Shown here piece by piece: positions 47,079 through 55,230 of a stretch of 59,364 nucleotides of DNA (the first letter of the stretch is position 1; each line of letters begins with the position of its first letter). The notes under the pieces were generated by a model, which saw only the letters and a program-made list of their open reading frames with translations, did not search any database and was not told where the DNA came from. The stretch is taken from positions 1-59,364 of the forward strand of contig NZ_JABAGC010000015.1 in assembly GCF_012843905.1 (NCBI RefSeq). The letters are read 5' to 3'. The position numbers and the translations under genes were made by a program. The stretch comes from Clostridium sp. SM-530-WT-3G (GTDB lineage: Bacteria > Bacillota > Clostridia > Clostridiales > Clostridiaceae).

Positions 47079-48839
47079 TTGCGGATACAAGAAGAAGTAA
47101 TAGAAAAAATCAAAGAACAGAATGACATTGTTGATATTATTTCAGAAAATGTAAGACTAAAAAAAGCAGGAAGAAATTTTACGGGATTATGTCCATTTCA
47201 TAATGATAAATCTCCGTCATTTAGCGTTTCTCCAGAAAAACAGATTTATAAATGTTTTTCATGTGGAGAAGCAGGAAATGTTATTACATTTGTAATGAAA
47301 TATAAAAAACTTACATTTCAAGAGGCAGTAAAGCATCTAGCTGATAAAGCAGGAATCCCATTAGAAATAGGAGGACATGAAAACAGTAAAGCATCTAAAA
47401 AAAGAGATTTATTATTTAAGGTAAATGTAGAAGCAGCAAGGTATTTTTTTGCAAATCTTCAGAAAACAAAAATGGCTAAAGATTATTTCTTACGAAGAGG
47501 AATAAAAGAAGAAGTTATAAAAAGGTTTGGTCTGGGATATGCATTTGACAGCTGGCATGGATTAATAAATTATCTTCGTAATAAAGGGTTTAGAGATGAC
47601 TTATTACTGGAAGCAGGTCTTATTTTAAAAAGTGAAAAAAGCGGAAACACTTATGACAGATTTAGAAACAGGGTTATTTTTCCCGTGTTTGATGTTAGAG
47701 GAAGAGTTATTGGATTTGGAGGTAGGGTTTTAGATGATTCAAAACCAAAGTATTTAAATTCACCAGAAACAATGGTGTTCCAAAAAGGAACAAATCTGTA
47801 TGGGTTAAATTTCGCTATAAAAAATAAGCTTGAAGAAGATTACATTATCATAGTTGAAGGATATATGGATTTAATTTCTCTTCATCAGCATGGAATTACT
47901 AATACGGTAGCTTCACTTGGTACAGCATTAACTGTTAATCAGGCAAGGCTTTTAAAACGTTATGTCAGTAAGGTAATAATATCTTATGATGCGGATGTTG
48001 CTGGTCAAACTGCTACATTAAGAGGTTTAGAGATTTTACGAAATACTGGATTTGATGTAAAAGTACTAAAAGTGCCTCAGGGAAAGGATCCTGATGAATT
48101 TGTAAGAAACAATGGAAAAGAAGCATTTTTAAAATTAGTTAAAAATGCATTACCTTTAATTGAATACAGAATAAAAAGAGCAGCTGACGGAATTGATTTT
48201 AAAGATGGGAGCCAAGTTATTAAGTTTGCAGAGAAGTTTGCAGAAATATTAGCAGAACTGAATCCCATTGAAAAAGATGTTTATATAAAGAAGATTTCTG
48301 AAGAAACATCTATAAAAGAACAGGCTTTATATGACCTTTTATCAGAAGTTATGGCGAAAGGTCAAAAAGAAGATATTTTCATGAATAAAAAGGAAGAAAA
48401 TGGAACAAAATTATATGTAGAGCCAGGTTATTTAAAGGCTGAAAGAGCATTGCTTAAATTGATTTTAGAAGATGATTTTTATGATGAATTAAAAGAGGTA
48501 ATAAAAGAAGGAGATTTTATAGTAGAATCTCATAATAAAATTTATTCTTTAATATTACAAGGCAAAAATGAAAATACTAATAATATAATATCTTACATAG
48601 AAAGTCGTTGTGATGATGTTGAAAGTTCTAAAGAACTGATAAAAATTAAAGAACAGAATATTTTAGACTTAAGTAATAAGGATAAATTGATAAATGATTA
48701 TTTAAAACAACTTGAAAGTTTTAAAATTAAAAAGAAAATTGATGAATTAAAAAAGAAACAAAAACAGCTAGAAAAAGAAGGAAAGTTTGAAGAAAGTATT
48801 CAGATAGCTAGAGAACTGCTTGCTTATCAACATAGATAA
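47079..48839 (+). CDS. dnaG: DNA primase
   Basis: DnaG makes RNA primers at the replication fork. This 586-residue protein has the N-terminal zinc finger CPFH...CFSC (C38, H41, C59, C62), the TOPRIM catalytic core with 'IIVEGYMDLISL' and 'SYDADVAGQ', and a C-terminal helicase-binding region. The TTG start at 47079 lies 8 bases after GGGGAGGGAG. An ATG at 47071 is out of frame. dnaG and rpoD form the ancient macromolecular synthesis operon with a 42-base gap. Confidence 0.97.
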   Translation: MRIQEEVIEKIKEQNDIVDIISENVRLKKAGRNFTGLCPFHNDKSPSFSVSPEKQIYKCFSCGEAGNVITFVMKYKKLTFQEAVKHLADKAGIPLEIGGHENSKASKKRDLLFKVNVEAARYFFANLQKTKMAKDYFLRRGIKEEVIKRFGLGYAFDSWHGLINYLRNKGFRDDLLLEAGLILKSEKSGNTYDRFRNRVIFPVFDVRGRVIGFGGRVLDDSKPKYLNSPETMVFQKGTNLYGLNFAIKNKLEEDYIIIVEGYMDLISLHQHGITNTVASLGTALTVNQARLLKRYVSKVIISYDADVAGQTATLRGLEILRNTGFDVKVLKVPQGKDPDEFVRNNGKEAFLKLVKNALPLIEYRIKRAADGIDFKDGSQVIKFAEKFAEILAELNPIEKDVYIKKISEETSIKEQALYDLLSEVMAKGQKEDIFMNKKEENGTKLYVEPGYLKAERALLKLILEDDFYDELKEVIKEGDFIVESHNKIYSLILQGKNENTNNIISYIESRCDDVESSKELIKIKEQNILDLSNKDKLINDYLKQLESFKIKKKIDELKKKQKQLEKEGKFEESIQIARELLAYQHR

Positions 48840-48881
48840 AAGGGAAGAGGTTAAGGTTGTAACGGAAGGAGGCAATTTAGA

Positions 48882-50003
48882 ATGGAACAAAAAGTAAAAG
48901 CAAAAGCAACTAATTCTAAGAAAAATAATAATGATAAAAATGATAAAAATGCCAAAATGTCAGCGGTTAAAGAATTACTAGATAAGGGTAAGAAAGATGG
49001 TTCATTGACATATAAAGAAATTATGGAGACTATGGATCATATAGATTTAAGTCCAGAACAAATAGAGAAAATATATGAAGTTCTTGAAATGATGAACATT
49101 GAAATTGTAGGAGAAAACCCTGAGGTTGAAGCAGCACAAGAAGAAGAACTAGATTTATCTGTTCCAGAAGGAATAGCTATAGATGATCCAGTTAGAATGT
49201 ATTTAAAAGAAATTGGTAAAGTGCCTCTATTATCTTCTGAACAAGAGATAGAATATGCAAAACAGATTGAAGAAGGAAATCAAAGAGCTAAGAAAAAGCT
49301 TGCAGAAGCAAACTTAAGACTTGTAGTAAGTATAGCAAAAAGATATGTAGGAAGAGGTATGCTTTTCCTAGACTTAATTCAAGAAGGAAACTTAGGTCTT
49401 ATAAAAGCTGTTGAAAAATTTGACTATAGAAAGGGATATAAATTCTCAACATATGCTACATGGTGGATTAGACAGGCAATAACAAGAGCTATAGCAGACC
49501 AAGCTAGAACTATTAGAATTCCTGTTCATATGGTTGAAACTATAAATAAGTTAATAAGAGTTCAAAGACAATTATTACAAGAACTTGGTAGAGACCCATT
49601 TCCAGAAGAAATATCAAAAGTTATGGATCTTCCAGTAGATAAGGTTCGTGAAATTCAAAAGATAGCACAAGAACCAGTGTCTTTAGAAACACCAATAGGT
49701 GAAGAAGAAGATTCGCATTTAGGAGATTTTATACCAGATGATGAAGCACCAGCACCAGCTGAAGCTGCAGCATTTACAATGTTAAAAGAACAATTAATAA
49801 ATGTTCTAGATACATTAACTCCAAGAGAAGAAAAAGTATTAAGATTAAGATTTGGTCTTGATGATGGAAGAGCAAGAACTCTTGAAGAAGTTGGTAAGGA
49901 ATTTAATGTTACTAGAGAAAGAATAAGACAAATTGAAGCTAAAGCTTTAAGAAAGTTAAGACATCCTTCAAGAAGTAAAAAGTTAAAAGATTACTTAGAC
50001 TAG
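48882..50003 (+). CDS. rpoD: RNA polymerase primary sigma factor
   Basis: This is the vegetative sigma-A (SigA/RpoD) of 373 residues. It has region 1.1, region 1.2 ('[20 protein letters not shown]'), region 2 ('[21 protein letters not shown]' and '[20 protein letters not shown]'), region 3, and region 4 ('[29 protein letters not shown]'), with the -35-recognising helix-turn-helix near residues 334-355. The N-terminal 25 residues are lysine- and asparagine-rich. GAAGGAGG precedes the ATG. A terminator follows immediately after the stop codon. Confidence 0.98.
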   Translation: MEQKVKAKATNSKKNNNDKNDKNAKMSAVKELLDKGKKDGSLTYKEIMETMDHIDLSPEQIEKIYEVLEMMNIEIVGENPEVEAAQEEELDLSVPEGIAIDDPVRMYLKEIGKVPLLSSEQEIEYAKQIEEGNQRAKKKLAEANLRLVVSIAKRYVGRGMLFLDLIQEGNLGLIKAVEKFDYRKGYKFSTYATWWIRQAITRAIADQARTIRIPVHMVETINKLIRVQRQLLQELGRDPFPEEISKVMDLPVDKVREIQKIAQEPVSLETPIGEEEDSHLGDFIPDDEAPAPAEAAAFTMLKEQLINVLDTLTPREEKVLRLRFGLDDGRARTLEEVGKEFNVTRERIRQIEAKALRKLRHPSRSKKLKDYLD

Positions 50004-50028
50004 GCACCTATTTTTTAGGTGCTTCTTC
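50003..50028 (+). terminator. Terminator overlapping the rpoD stop
   Basis: GCACCT pairs with AGGTGC (6 bp, extendable by A-T pairs) over a TATTTTTT-type loop, starting at the last base of the stop codon, followed by TTCTTCC. The T tract is interrupted, so it is moderate. Confidence 0.65.
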
Positions 50029-50050
50029 CTTATTTGATAAACAAAAATAA

Positions 50051-50085
50051 CTGTTAACTGTTACCTGTTAACTGTTAACTGAATA
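50051..50085 (+). repeat. Heptad repeat array upstream of trmK (best copy)
   Basis: Five consecutive 7-base units (CTGTTAA, CTGTTAC, CTGTTAA, CTGTTAA, CTGAATA) make this the cleanest member of the family. It ends 18 bases before the trmK ATG, just ahead of the GGTGGTAGG ribosome binding site. Confidence 0.85.
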
Positions 50086-50103
50086 AAGTGGTGGTAGGTA
50101 AAA

Positions 50104-50796
50104 ATGGATTTAAGCAGAAGATTAAAATGGATAGTAGATAAATTAGATAAATGTGACGTTATAATGGACATAGGTACAGATCATGGATATATACCTATAT
50201 ATTTAATAAAAAACAACATAGCTAAAAAGGTTATAGCATCAGACATAAATAAAGATCCTTTAAAAAAGGCAAAGATTAATGCAAGCCTTGATGGAGTAAG
50301 TGAGTTTATTGACCTTAGATTAGGAGGTGGATTACAGCCATTAAATAAAAATGAAGCTCAAGGTATAATAATTGCAGGTATGGGAGGAAATCTTATACGT
50401 GATATATTAGAACATGATTTTGAAAAAGTAAAGAAATTAGATTATCTTATATTACAGCCAGCTCAAAATCCTGAAGTGTTAAGAGAATATTTATATACTC
50501 ATGATTATGAAATAATAGAAGAAGATGTGTGTGTAGATGAAGGAAAATATTATGAACTTTTTAAGGTTAGATATAAAGAAGGAGAGTACACTAAATTAGA
50601 ACCTATATTTTATGAAATAAGTCCTTATCTTTTAAATAATAAAACTAGTGAATTTGAATCTTATTTACAAAATAAGGTGGAACATTATAGTAAGATAGTG
50701 GGATTTATTAAAGATGATACAGAGCATGCACAGCTTAGAAAAAAAGAACTTCAAGATAAAATAAATATGATTGAAGATATTCTTAAATCTTTTTAG
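50104..50796 (+). CDS. trmK: tRNA (adenine-22-N1)-methyltransferase
   Basis: TrmK (YqfN) makes m1A22 in tRNAs of Gram-positive bacteria. This 230-residue Rossmann-fold methyltransferase shows the SAM motif 'IMDIGTDHGYIPIYL' near residue 20, 'ASDINKDPLKKA', and the catalytic/substrate motif 'LILQPAQNPEVLREYL' near residue 114. It is followed 11 bases later by the Nif3-like gene, and both follow rpoD as in Bacillus (sigA-yqfN-yqfO). The start is fixed by GGTGGTAGG. Confidence 0.95.
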   Translation: MDLSRRLKWIVDKLDKCDVIMDIGTDHGYIPIYLIKNNIAKKVIASDINKDPLKKAKINASLDGVSEFIDLRLGGGLQPLNKNEAQGIIIAGMGGNLIRDILEHDFEKVKKLDYLILQPAQNPEVLREYLYTHDYEIIEEDVCVDEGKYYELFKVRYKEGEYTKLEPIFYEISPYLLNNKTSEFESYLQNKVEHYSKIVGFIKDDTEHAQLRKKELQDKINMIEDILKSF

Positions 50797-50807
50797 GAGG
50801 AAATTCA

Positions 50808-51599
50808 GTGAGTAAAGTAAGAGAAATTATTAAAGAAATTGAAAAAGTAGCACCAAAATTTCTTAAAGAAGATTATGATAATGTTGGGATGATGGTTGGA
50901 GACGAAGATACTGAAGTGAAAAAAGTACTTATGGCTTTAGATTGCACTAAAGAGGTGATAGAAGAAGCATTAAGTTTAAAATGTGAATTAATAATAACTC
51001 ATCATCCTTTATTCTTTAGAAAGCCTAATAGCATAGTTAAAGGAAATCTTACTGGAGATAAAGTACTTAAACTTATAAAGAATGACATAAATCTTTATGC
51101 ATGCCATACAAATCTTGATTCGGCCGAAAATGGAATAAATAAAGCAGTTGTAGATATGCTTGGATATAAAAGCTCTTCTATTATGGATCCAAATAAAAGA
51201 AAAGGTTATGAAAACTGTGGTATAGGGAGAATAGTTAAGCTTGATGAAGCAGCTGAATTAAATGATGTTATAGACAATGTGAAAAAGAAATTAAACATTA
51301 AGAATTTAAGAGTAGCAAGAGGCTGTGAAAAAGTTAATACTATAGCAATAATAAATGGAAGTGGTCAAGATTTTTTTGGAATGGCTAAAAGTATGGGGGC
51401 AGATTGTATAATAACAGGTGATACTACTTATCATTTTGTATCTGATTATAAAGAAATGGGTATAAGCATAATTGATGCTGGGCACTTTGGTACAGAATAT
51501 TCTGTATTTTTAAAAACTTTAGAATTTCTAAAGAATGAGTTTAAAGATGTAGAATTTATTAAGTCAAAAGAATCAAAAGACCCATATGAATTTATTTAA
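50808..51599 (+). CDS. Nif3-like dinuclear metal centre hexameric protein (YqfO)
   Basis: This 263-residue protein of the NIF3/DUF34 family has the metal-binding histidines in 'LIITHHPLFFRKP' (about residue 62-74), 'YACHTNLDSAENGIN' and 'GHFGTE' (near residue 225). It lacks the central PII-like insertion of the longer Bacillus YqfO. It may be a GTP cyclohydrolase-like or other metal hydrolase; the in vivo substrate is unknown. The GTG start at 50808 follows AGGAGG. A terminator follows. Confidence 0.9.
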   Translation: MSKVREIIKEIEKVAPKFLKEDYDNVGMMVGDEDTEVKKVLMALDCTKEVIEEALSLKCELIITHHPLFFRKPNSIVKGNLTGDKVLKLIKNDINLYACHTNLDSAENGINKAVVDMLGYKSSSIMDPNKRKGYENCGIGRIVKLDEAAELNDVIDNVKKKLNIKNLRVARGCEKVNTIAIINGSGQDFFGMAKSMGADCIITGDTTYHFVSDYKEMGISIIDAGHFGTEYSVFLKTLEFLKNEFKDVEFIKSKESKDPYEFI

Positions 51600-51621
51600 A
51601 ATAATCATTAAATAAGATAGT

Positions 51622-51657
51622 AAAAGGAAATGTTCAGTAAGAGCATTTCCTTTTTTT
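51622..51657 (+). terminator. Terminator after the Nif3-like gene
   Basis: AAAAGGAAATG pairs perfectly with CATTTCCTTTT (11 bp) over an 11-base loop and ends in seven T. Confidence 0.9.
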
Positions 51658-51745
51658 ATGCAAATAAGCATATATAAAAGCATATAAATAATTATGGTAA
51701 ATATAAATTGAAATTTGACCCAATAAATAAAAAAGGGGTGAACTG

Positions 51746-52054
51746 ATGGGAAAGGCTTATAATGATTTAAGAAAAAGGATAAAGAAAATGAATAAGCATA
51801 TAAAAAAATCAGTATATGGAATGTTTGGAGATAAAGAAAACTGTAAAAGAGGAAATCCATGTGGAAATAATGGAATGCCCCCAAATGGGTGGTTTCCACC
51901 TTTTTATAAAGGTAAGTCTCCATGGGCTATGATACTATTGTGTCCAAAGGCAATTATTCTTTATATAATCTTAATAGTGTTATTATTATGTGGAGTAAGT
52001 CTTTATGGTTTGGTTATATTAATCTTACTTACAATAATTTTCATTTTAATATAA
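51746..52054 (+). CDS. Small membrane protein of unknown function upstream of rnpB
   Basis: This 102-residue protein has a basic N-terminal half with 'RKRIKKMNKHIKK', a glycine/proline/tryptophan-rich linker ('GMPPNGWFPPFYKGKSPW', about 43-60) and two closely spaced hydrophobic helices at the C-terminus (about 61-101). Two cysteines at about positions 33 and 39 lie in 'CKRGNPC'. I do not recognise the family. AAAAAGGGGTG precedes the ATG. It ends about 50 bases before rnpB, with no terminator between, so read-through from it into rnpB is possible. Confidence 0.7.
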   Translation: MGKAYNDLRKRIKKMNKHIKKSVYGMFGDKENCKRGNPCGNNGMPPNGWFPPFYKGKSPWAMILLCPKAIILYIILIVLLLCGVSLYGLVILILLTIIFILI

Positions 52055-52091
52055 GTAAAAATTATTTGCGCAAATAAAGAAAATATGATAA

Positions 52092-52097
52092 TATAAT
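52092..52097 (+). promoter_or_regulatory. Possible -10 box of rnpB
   Basis: TATAAT lies 10 bases before the predicted 5' end of the RNase P RNA. TTGCGC at 52066-52071 is 20 bases upstream, too far for a standard -35, so only the -10 is claimed. Confidence 0.5.
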
Positions 52098-52101
52098 TTT
52101 T

Positions 52102-52446
52102 GCGAGTAAGACGTGCAATCGCTGCTAGACTAGATTTAGGAGAGGAAAGTCCGGGCTCCACAGGGCAGGGTGCTGGATAACGTCCAGTCAGGGTGACTTG
52201 AAGGATAGTGCAACAGAGATATACCGCCTGATTTATCAGGTAAGGGTGGAAAGGCGAGGTAAGAGCTCACCAGCGTGATGGCGACTTCACGGCTATGTAA
52301 ACCCCACTTGGAGCAAGACCGAATAGAGAGGCATATAGGGGCTGCCCGTCCCGCCTCTGGGTGCGTCGCTTGAGCTTATTGGTAACAGTAAGCCTAGATA
52401 GATGATTGCTTAGTACAGAACCCGGCTTATGGCTTATCTCGTATAT
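52102..52446 (+). ncRNA. rnpB: RNase P RNA component
   Basis: This is the catalytic RNA that trims the 5' leaders of tRNA precursors. The hallmark 'GAGGAAAGTCCGGGCTCC' of helix P4 and CR-I lies at about 52142-52159, and the 3' partner 'ACAGAACCCGGCTTA' at about 52415-52429. GCGAGTAAG near the 5' end pairs with CTTATCTCG near the 3' end to form P1. The boundaries are estimated from that pairing, within about 5 bases. A strong terminator follows immediately. The local base composition is much richer in G and C than the surroundings, as expected for a structured RNA. Confidence 0.97.
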
Positions 52447-52449
52447 ATG

Positions 52450-52484
52450 AAAAACACTAGGTTAACGCCTAGTGTTTTTCTTTT
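52450..52484 (+). terminator. Terminator of rnpB
   Basis: AAAACACTAGG pairs perfectly with CCTAGTGTTTT (11 bp) over a six-base loop, followed by a T-rich tail. Confidence 0.9.
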
Positions 52485-52845
52485 ATATAAATAAATTAGT
52501 ATTGGTATTTAATTTGATTGCATAAAGTAGAATAATTTCTAACATATAAAATTAATATTTAAACGAACCTATATTCATATAATATAAGACAGTATGTCAT
52601 GAGAACATTATATTCTAAATCATGAGTACTGTTTTTTGTTATATATAAATTATAAAGTTAATATTAAATATGAAAATTTTATATATTCTTACAAAAAAAA
52701 CAAGATGGTTTTGTGAGTATTTAATATGGATATTAAAGGATTACATGGTGTAAAATAGTTACATAAAGAAAGATAAGACAGACAAAGATGGACAGTAAAG
52801 GTTGAGAGAAATTAAATAATTAGTATATTTATGGAGGGAATAAAA
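52485..52845. other. Gap between rnpB and the ABC ATPase gene
   Basis: This 361-base AT-rich stretch has no ORF that I can support. It contains a second, free-standing terminator-like hairpin (52589-52638) more than 100 bases past the rnpB terminator and about 210 bases before the ABC ATPase gene. I see no convincing promoter motif. Confidence 0.6.
52589..52638 (+). terminator. Orphan terminator-like hairpin
   Basis: ACAGTATGTCATGA pairs with TCATGAGTACTGT (12 bp in two blocks with a small bulge) over a 17-base loop, ending in six T. No gene ends near it. It could end a short unannotated RNA or attenuate the transcript leading to the ABC ATPase gene. Confidence 0.6.
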
Positions 52846-53955
52846 ATGGCAGATTTATCATTAAGACATATTTATAAAATTTATGATGGAGGCGTTACAG
52901 CAGTAAAAGACTTTAACTTAGAAATTGAAGATAAAGAATTTATAGTATTTGTTGGTCCTTCTGGATGTGGTAAGTCAACAACATTAAGAATGATTGCAGG
53001 TCTAGAAGAAATATCTAAAGGTGAATTATATATTGGTGGAAGATTAGTTAATGATGTAGAACCTAAGGAAAGAGATATAGCCATGGTTTTCCAAAACTAT
53101 GCATTATATCCTCATATGACAGTGTATGATAATATGGCATTTGCATTAAAATTAAGAAAAGAACCTAAAGAAGAAATAGATAGAAAAGTTAAGGATGCTG
53201 CAAAGAGACTTGATATTGAACATTTATTAGATAGAAAACCAAAGGCTTTATCAGGAGGTCAAAGACAAAGAGTTGCTCTTGGACGTGCTATTGTAAGAAA
53301 TCCTAAAGTATTCCTTATGGATGAACCTTTATCAAACCTTGATGCAAAACTTAGAGTTCAAATGAGAACAGAAATATCTAAATTATATCAAAGCTTACAA
53401 ACAACATTCATATATGTAACACATGACCAGGTAGAAGCATTAACAATGGGTACTAGAATTGTTGTTATGAAAGACGGTATAATCCAACAAGTTGATACTC
53501 CGCTTAATATTTATAATAATCCAAGTAATTTATTTGTAGCAGGATTCATTGGAAGTCCTCAAATGAATTTATTAAGTGGTATTGCTATAGAAGAAAAAGG
53601 AAAATTATATTGTAAAATTGAGCATAATAAAATATTATTACCAGAAGCTAAGGCTAAAATATTAAAAGATAAGGGATATGTAAATAAAGAAGTGATTTTT
53701 GGTATAAGACCAGAACATTTAAGTGACGAACAAGAATTAGTATCAGAAAATCCAGAAACAATAGTATCAGGTGAAGTAGAAGTAGTTGAAAGAATGGGAG
53801 CAGAAAGTTACATCTACTTTAAATCAGGAAACAATAACATGACTGCTAAAGTTGAAGGAAGCACTAAATTTGAAAGTAGAGATAATATAACATTACATGT
53901 ACAAAATCAAAATATCCATATATTTGATAAAGATTCTGAATTAAGAATATGCTAG
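52846..53955 (+). CDS. ugpC: Multi-sugar ABC transporter ATPase (MsmX/UgpC family)
   Basis: This 369-residue ABC ATPase powers carbohydrate importers and is often shared by several of them. Walker A 'GPSGCGKST' is at residues 37-45, the Q loop follows in '[10 protein letters not shown]', the signature '[14 protein letters not shown]' lies near 134, Walker B is '[12 protein letters not shown]', and the C-terminal MalK-type OB domain is present. No permease or binding-protein gene lies beside it, as with the orphan MsmX. ATG 52846 is chosen because GGAGGG precedes it; an ATG at 52831 in frame contains that site. malQ and glgP downstream suggest maltodextrin or related substrates. Confidence 0.9.
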   Translation: MADLSLRHIYKIYDGGVTAVKDFNLEIEDKEFIVFVGPSGCGKSTTLRMIAGLEEISKGELYIGGRLVNDVEPKERDIAMVFQNYALYPHMTVYDNMAFALKLRKEPKEEIDRKVKDAAKRLDIEHLLDRKPKALSGGQRQRVALGRAIVRNPKVFLMDEPLSNLDAKLRVQMRTEISKLYQSLQTTFIYVTHDQVEALTMGTRIVVMKDGIIQQVDTPLNIYNNPSNLFVAGFIGSPQMNLLSGIAIEEKGKLYCKIEHNKILLPEAKAKILKDKGYVNKEVIFGIRPEHLSDEQELVSENPETIVSGEVEVVERMGAESYIYFKSGNNNMTAKVEGSTKFESRDNITLHVQNQNIHIFDKDSELRIC

Positions 53956-53997
53956 TATAAAATGCAGAAACGTAAGAAAATATATTGAGGTGAAGTT

Positions 53998-54939
53998 ATG
54001 AATGGATTAGCTAAATATTTAGAAAATATATATATTAGTTGTAAAATTCCATTTGAATTATATATAGACAATAATAGAATATATACAGCTGATCCTAAAT
54101 TATTTAAAGGTGAAGTTCTAGAAACAAATTTTATTGTAGGACACAGTAATTATACATTACGTGTATCAGAAGGGCATGATGATTTTGTCAATTTAATAAA
54201 ATTTTTTATTAAGGACAAGTTTGTAGAAAGTAATACTAATTCTGAAAAGGTCCTGCTTAAGATATTAAATAACAACGATGTTTCAAAAGAAAGTATAGAA
54301 GAGTATATACCTTTACGTTCAGAAACATTTATGATTGTTGTAAATGTTTCTGAGAAGCTCAATGAAGCACTTGAAATAATCAAAAATATATATTCTAGTA
54401 CAAAAGCATTAGTTGTATCAAATAATGAATATATAATTTTGTTGGGGAATTTTGAGAATATAGTAGAACATACATCTAGTATAAATGAAACATTATATAC
54501 TTCTATATATGAAAAATGTTATATAGGATATCTTAATATAAAGTCGTACGATCAAATAAAAGGATTTTATGATGAAATGGTTCATGATATAGAGTTAGCT
54601 AAGAAGTATAATATATCTAAAATGATTTTAGATGAGAACAGTCTTATTTTTGAAAAATTTATGGATGGGTTAGATGAAAATATAAAAAAAAGTATAGCGC
54701 TTAGTTTTGATGAGGGATTTTCGAAGTTTGATAACGACATGATAAAAACAATAGACGTATTTTTTGAACTTGATCTTAATTTGAGTGAAGCAGCTAAAAG
54801 TTTATATGTTCACAGAAATACCTTGATATATAGATTAGATAAGATTCAAAAGTATACTAAATATGATATAAGAAAATTTAAAGATGCAGTTATATTTAAA
54901 ATTGCATTTTCTATATGGAAACAAAGACATAATAAGTAA
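53998..54939 (+). CDS. PucR/CdaR-type transcriptional regulator
   Basis: This 313-residue protein carries at its C-terminus the PucR helix-turn-helix ('LNLSEAAKSLYVHRNTLIYRLDKIQKYTKYDIR', about 258-290) seen in CdaR, PucR and related activators. The N-terminal 250 residues have no signature that I recognise. It starts 42 bases after the ABC ATPase gene with no terminator between, so they may be co-transcribed. Lying between the sugar ATPase and malQ-glgP, it is a plausible regulator of the alpha-glucan genes, but that is inference from position. Confidence 0.8.
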   Translation: MNGLAKYLENIYISCKIPFELYIDNNRIYTADPKLFKGEVLETNFIVGHSNYTLRVSEGHDDFVNLIKFFIKDKFVESNTNSEKVLLKILNNNDVSKESIEEYIPLRSETFMIVVNVSEKLNEALEIIKNIYSSTKALVVSNNEYIILLGNFENIVEHTSSINETLYTSIYEKCYIGYLNIKSYDQIKGFYDEMVHDIELAKKYNISKMILDENSLIFEKFMDGLDENIKKSIALSFDEGFSKFDNDMIKTIDVFFELDLNLSEAAKSLYVHRNTLIYRLDKIQKYTKYDIRKFKDAVIFKIAFSIWKQRHNK

Positions 54940-54956
54940 TTTAATCAACGTATGAT

Positions 54957-54997
54957 TCAGCCAGTTATTGAGAAAGATAGCTGGTTGATTTTTTTGC
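54957..54997 (+). terminator. Terminator after the PucR-type gene
   Basis: CAGCCAG pairs with CTGGTTG (7 bp with one wobble) over a 16-base loop, followed by seven T. Confidence 0.8.
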
Positions 54998-55230
54998 ATA
55001 ATAATTAATATGTTGAGTATATATTTTTAAGTTGCTTACTAACTTGTTATAGTATGATATTAAAAAATATGCAATTAAATCATTAACAAATAATATTTAG
55101 AATATATTTATTATATATATTCTAAAGTTTTATTATATTATTTATTTTAAACAAAGAATAAGTATTTTTATTAGGAAAAAGGGGAAGAATAAAAATCTAT
55201 TGTATTAATAAATATGGAGGTATATAAGTA

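Noticed and set aside
47071..47100. ATG 47071 as the dnaG start
   Set aside because: It is out of frame with dnaG and hits a stop after nine codons. TTG 47079 fits both the ribosome binding site and the family N-terminus.
51573..51923. A 116-codon minus-strand ORF opposite the Nif3 end and the small membrane protein
   Set aside because: It crosses a terminator, has no ribosome binding site and only mirrors AT-rich sequence of the + strand genes.
52725..52760. A ten-codon ATG ORF (MDIKGLHGVK) before the ABC ATPase gene
   Set aside because: It is very short, lacks a ribosome binding site and shows no conserved feature.
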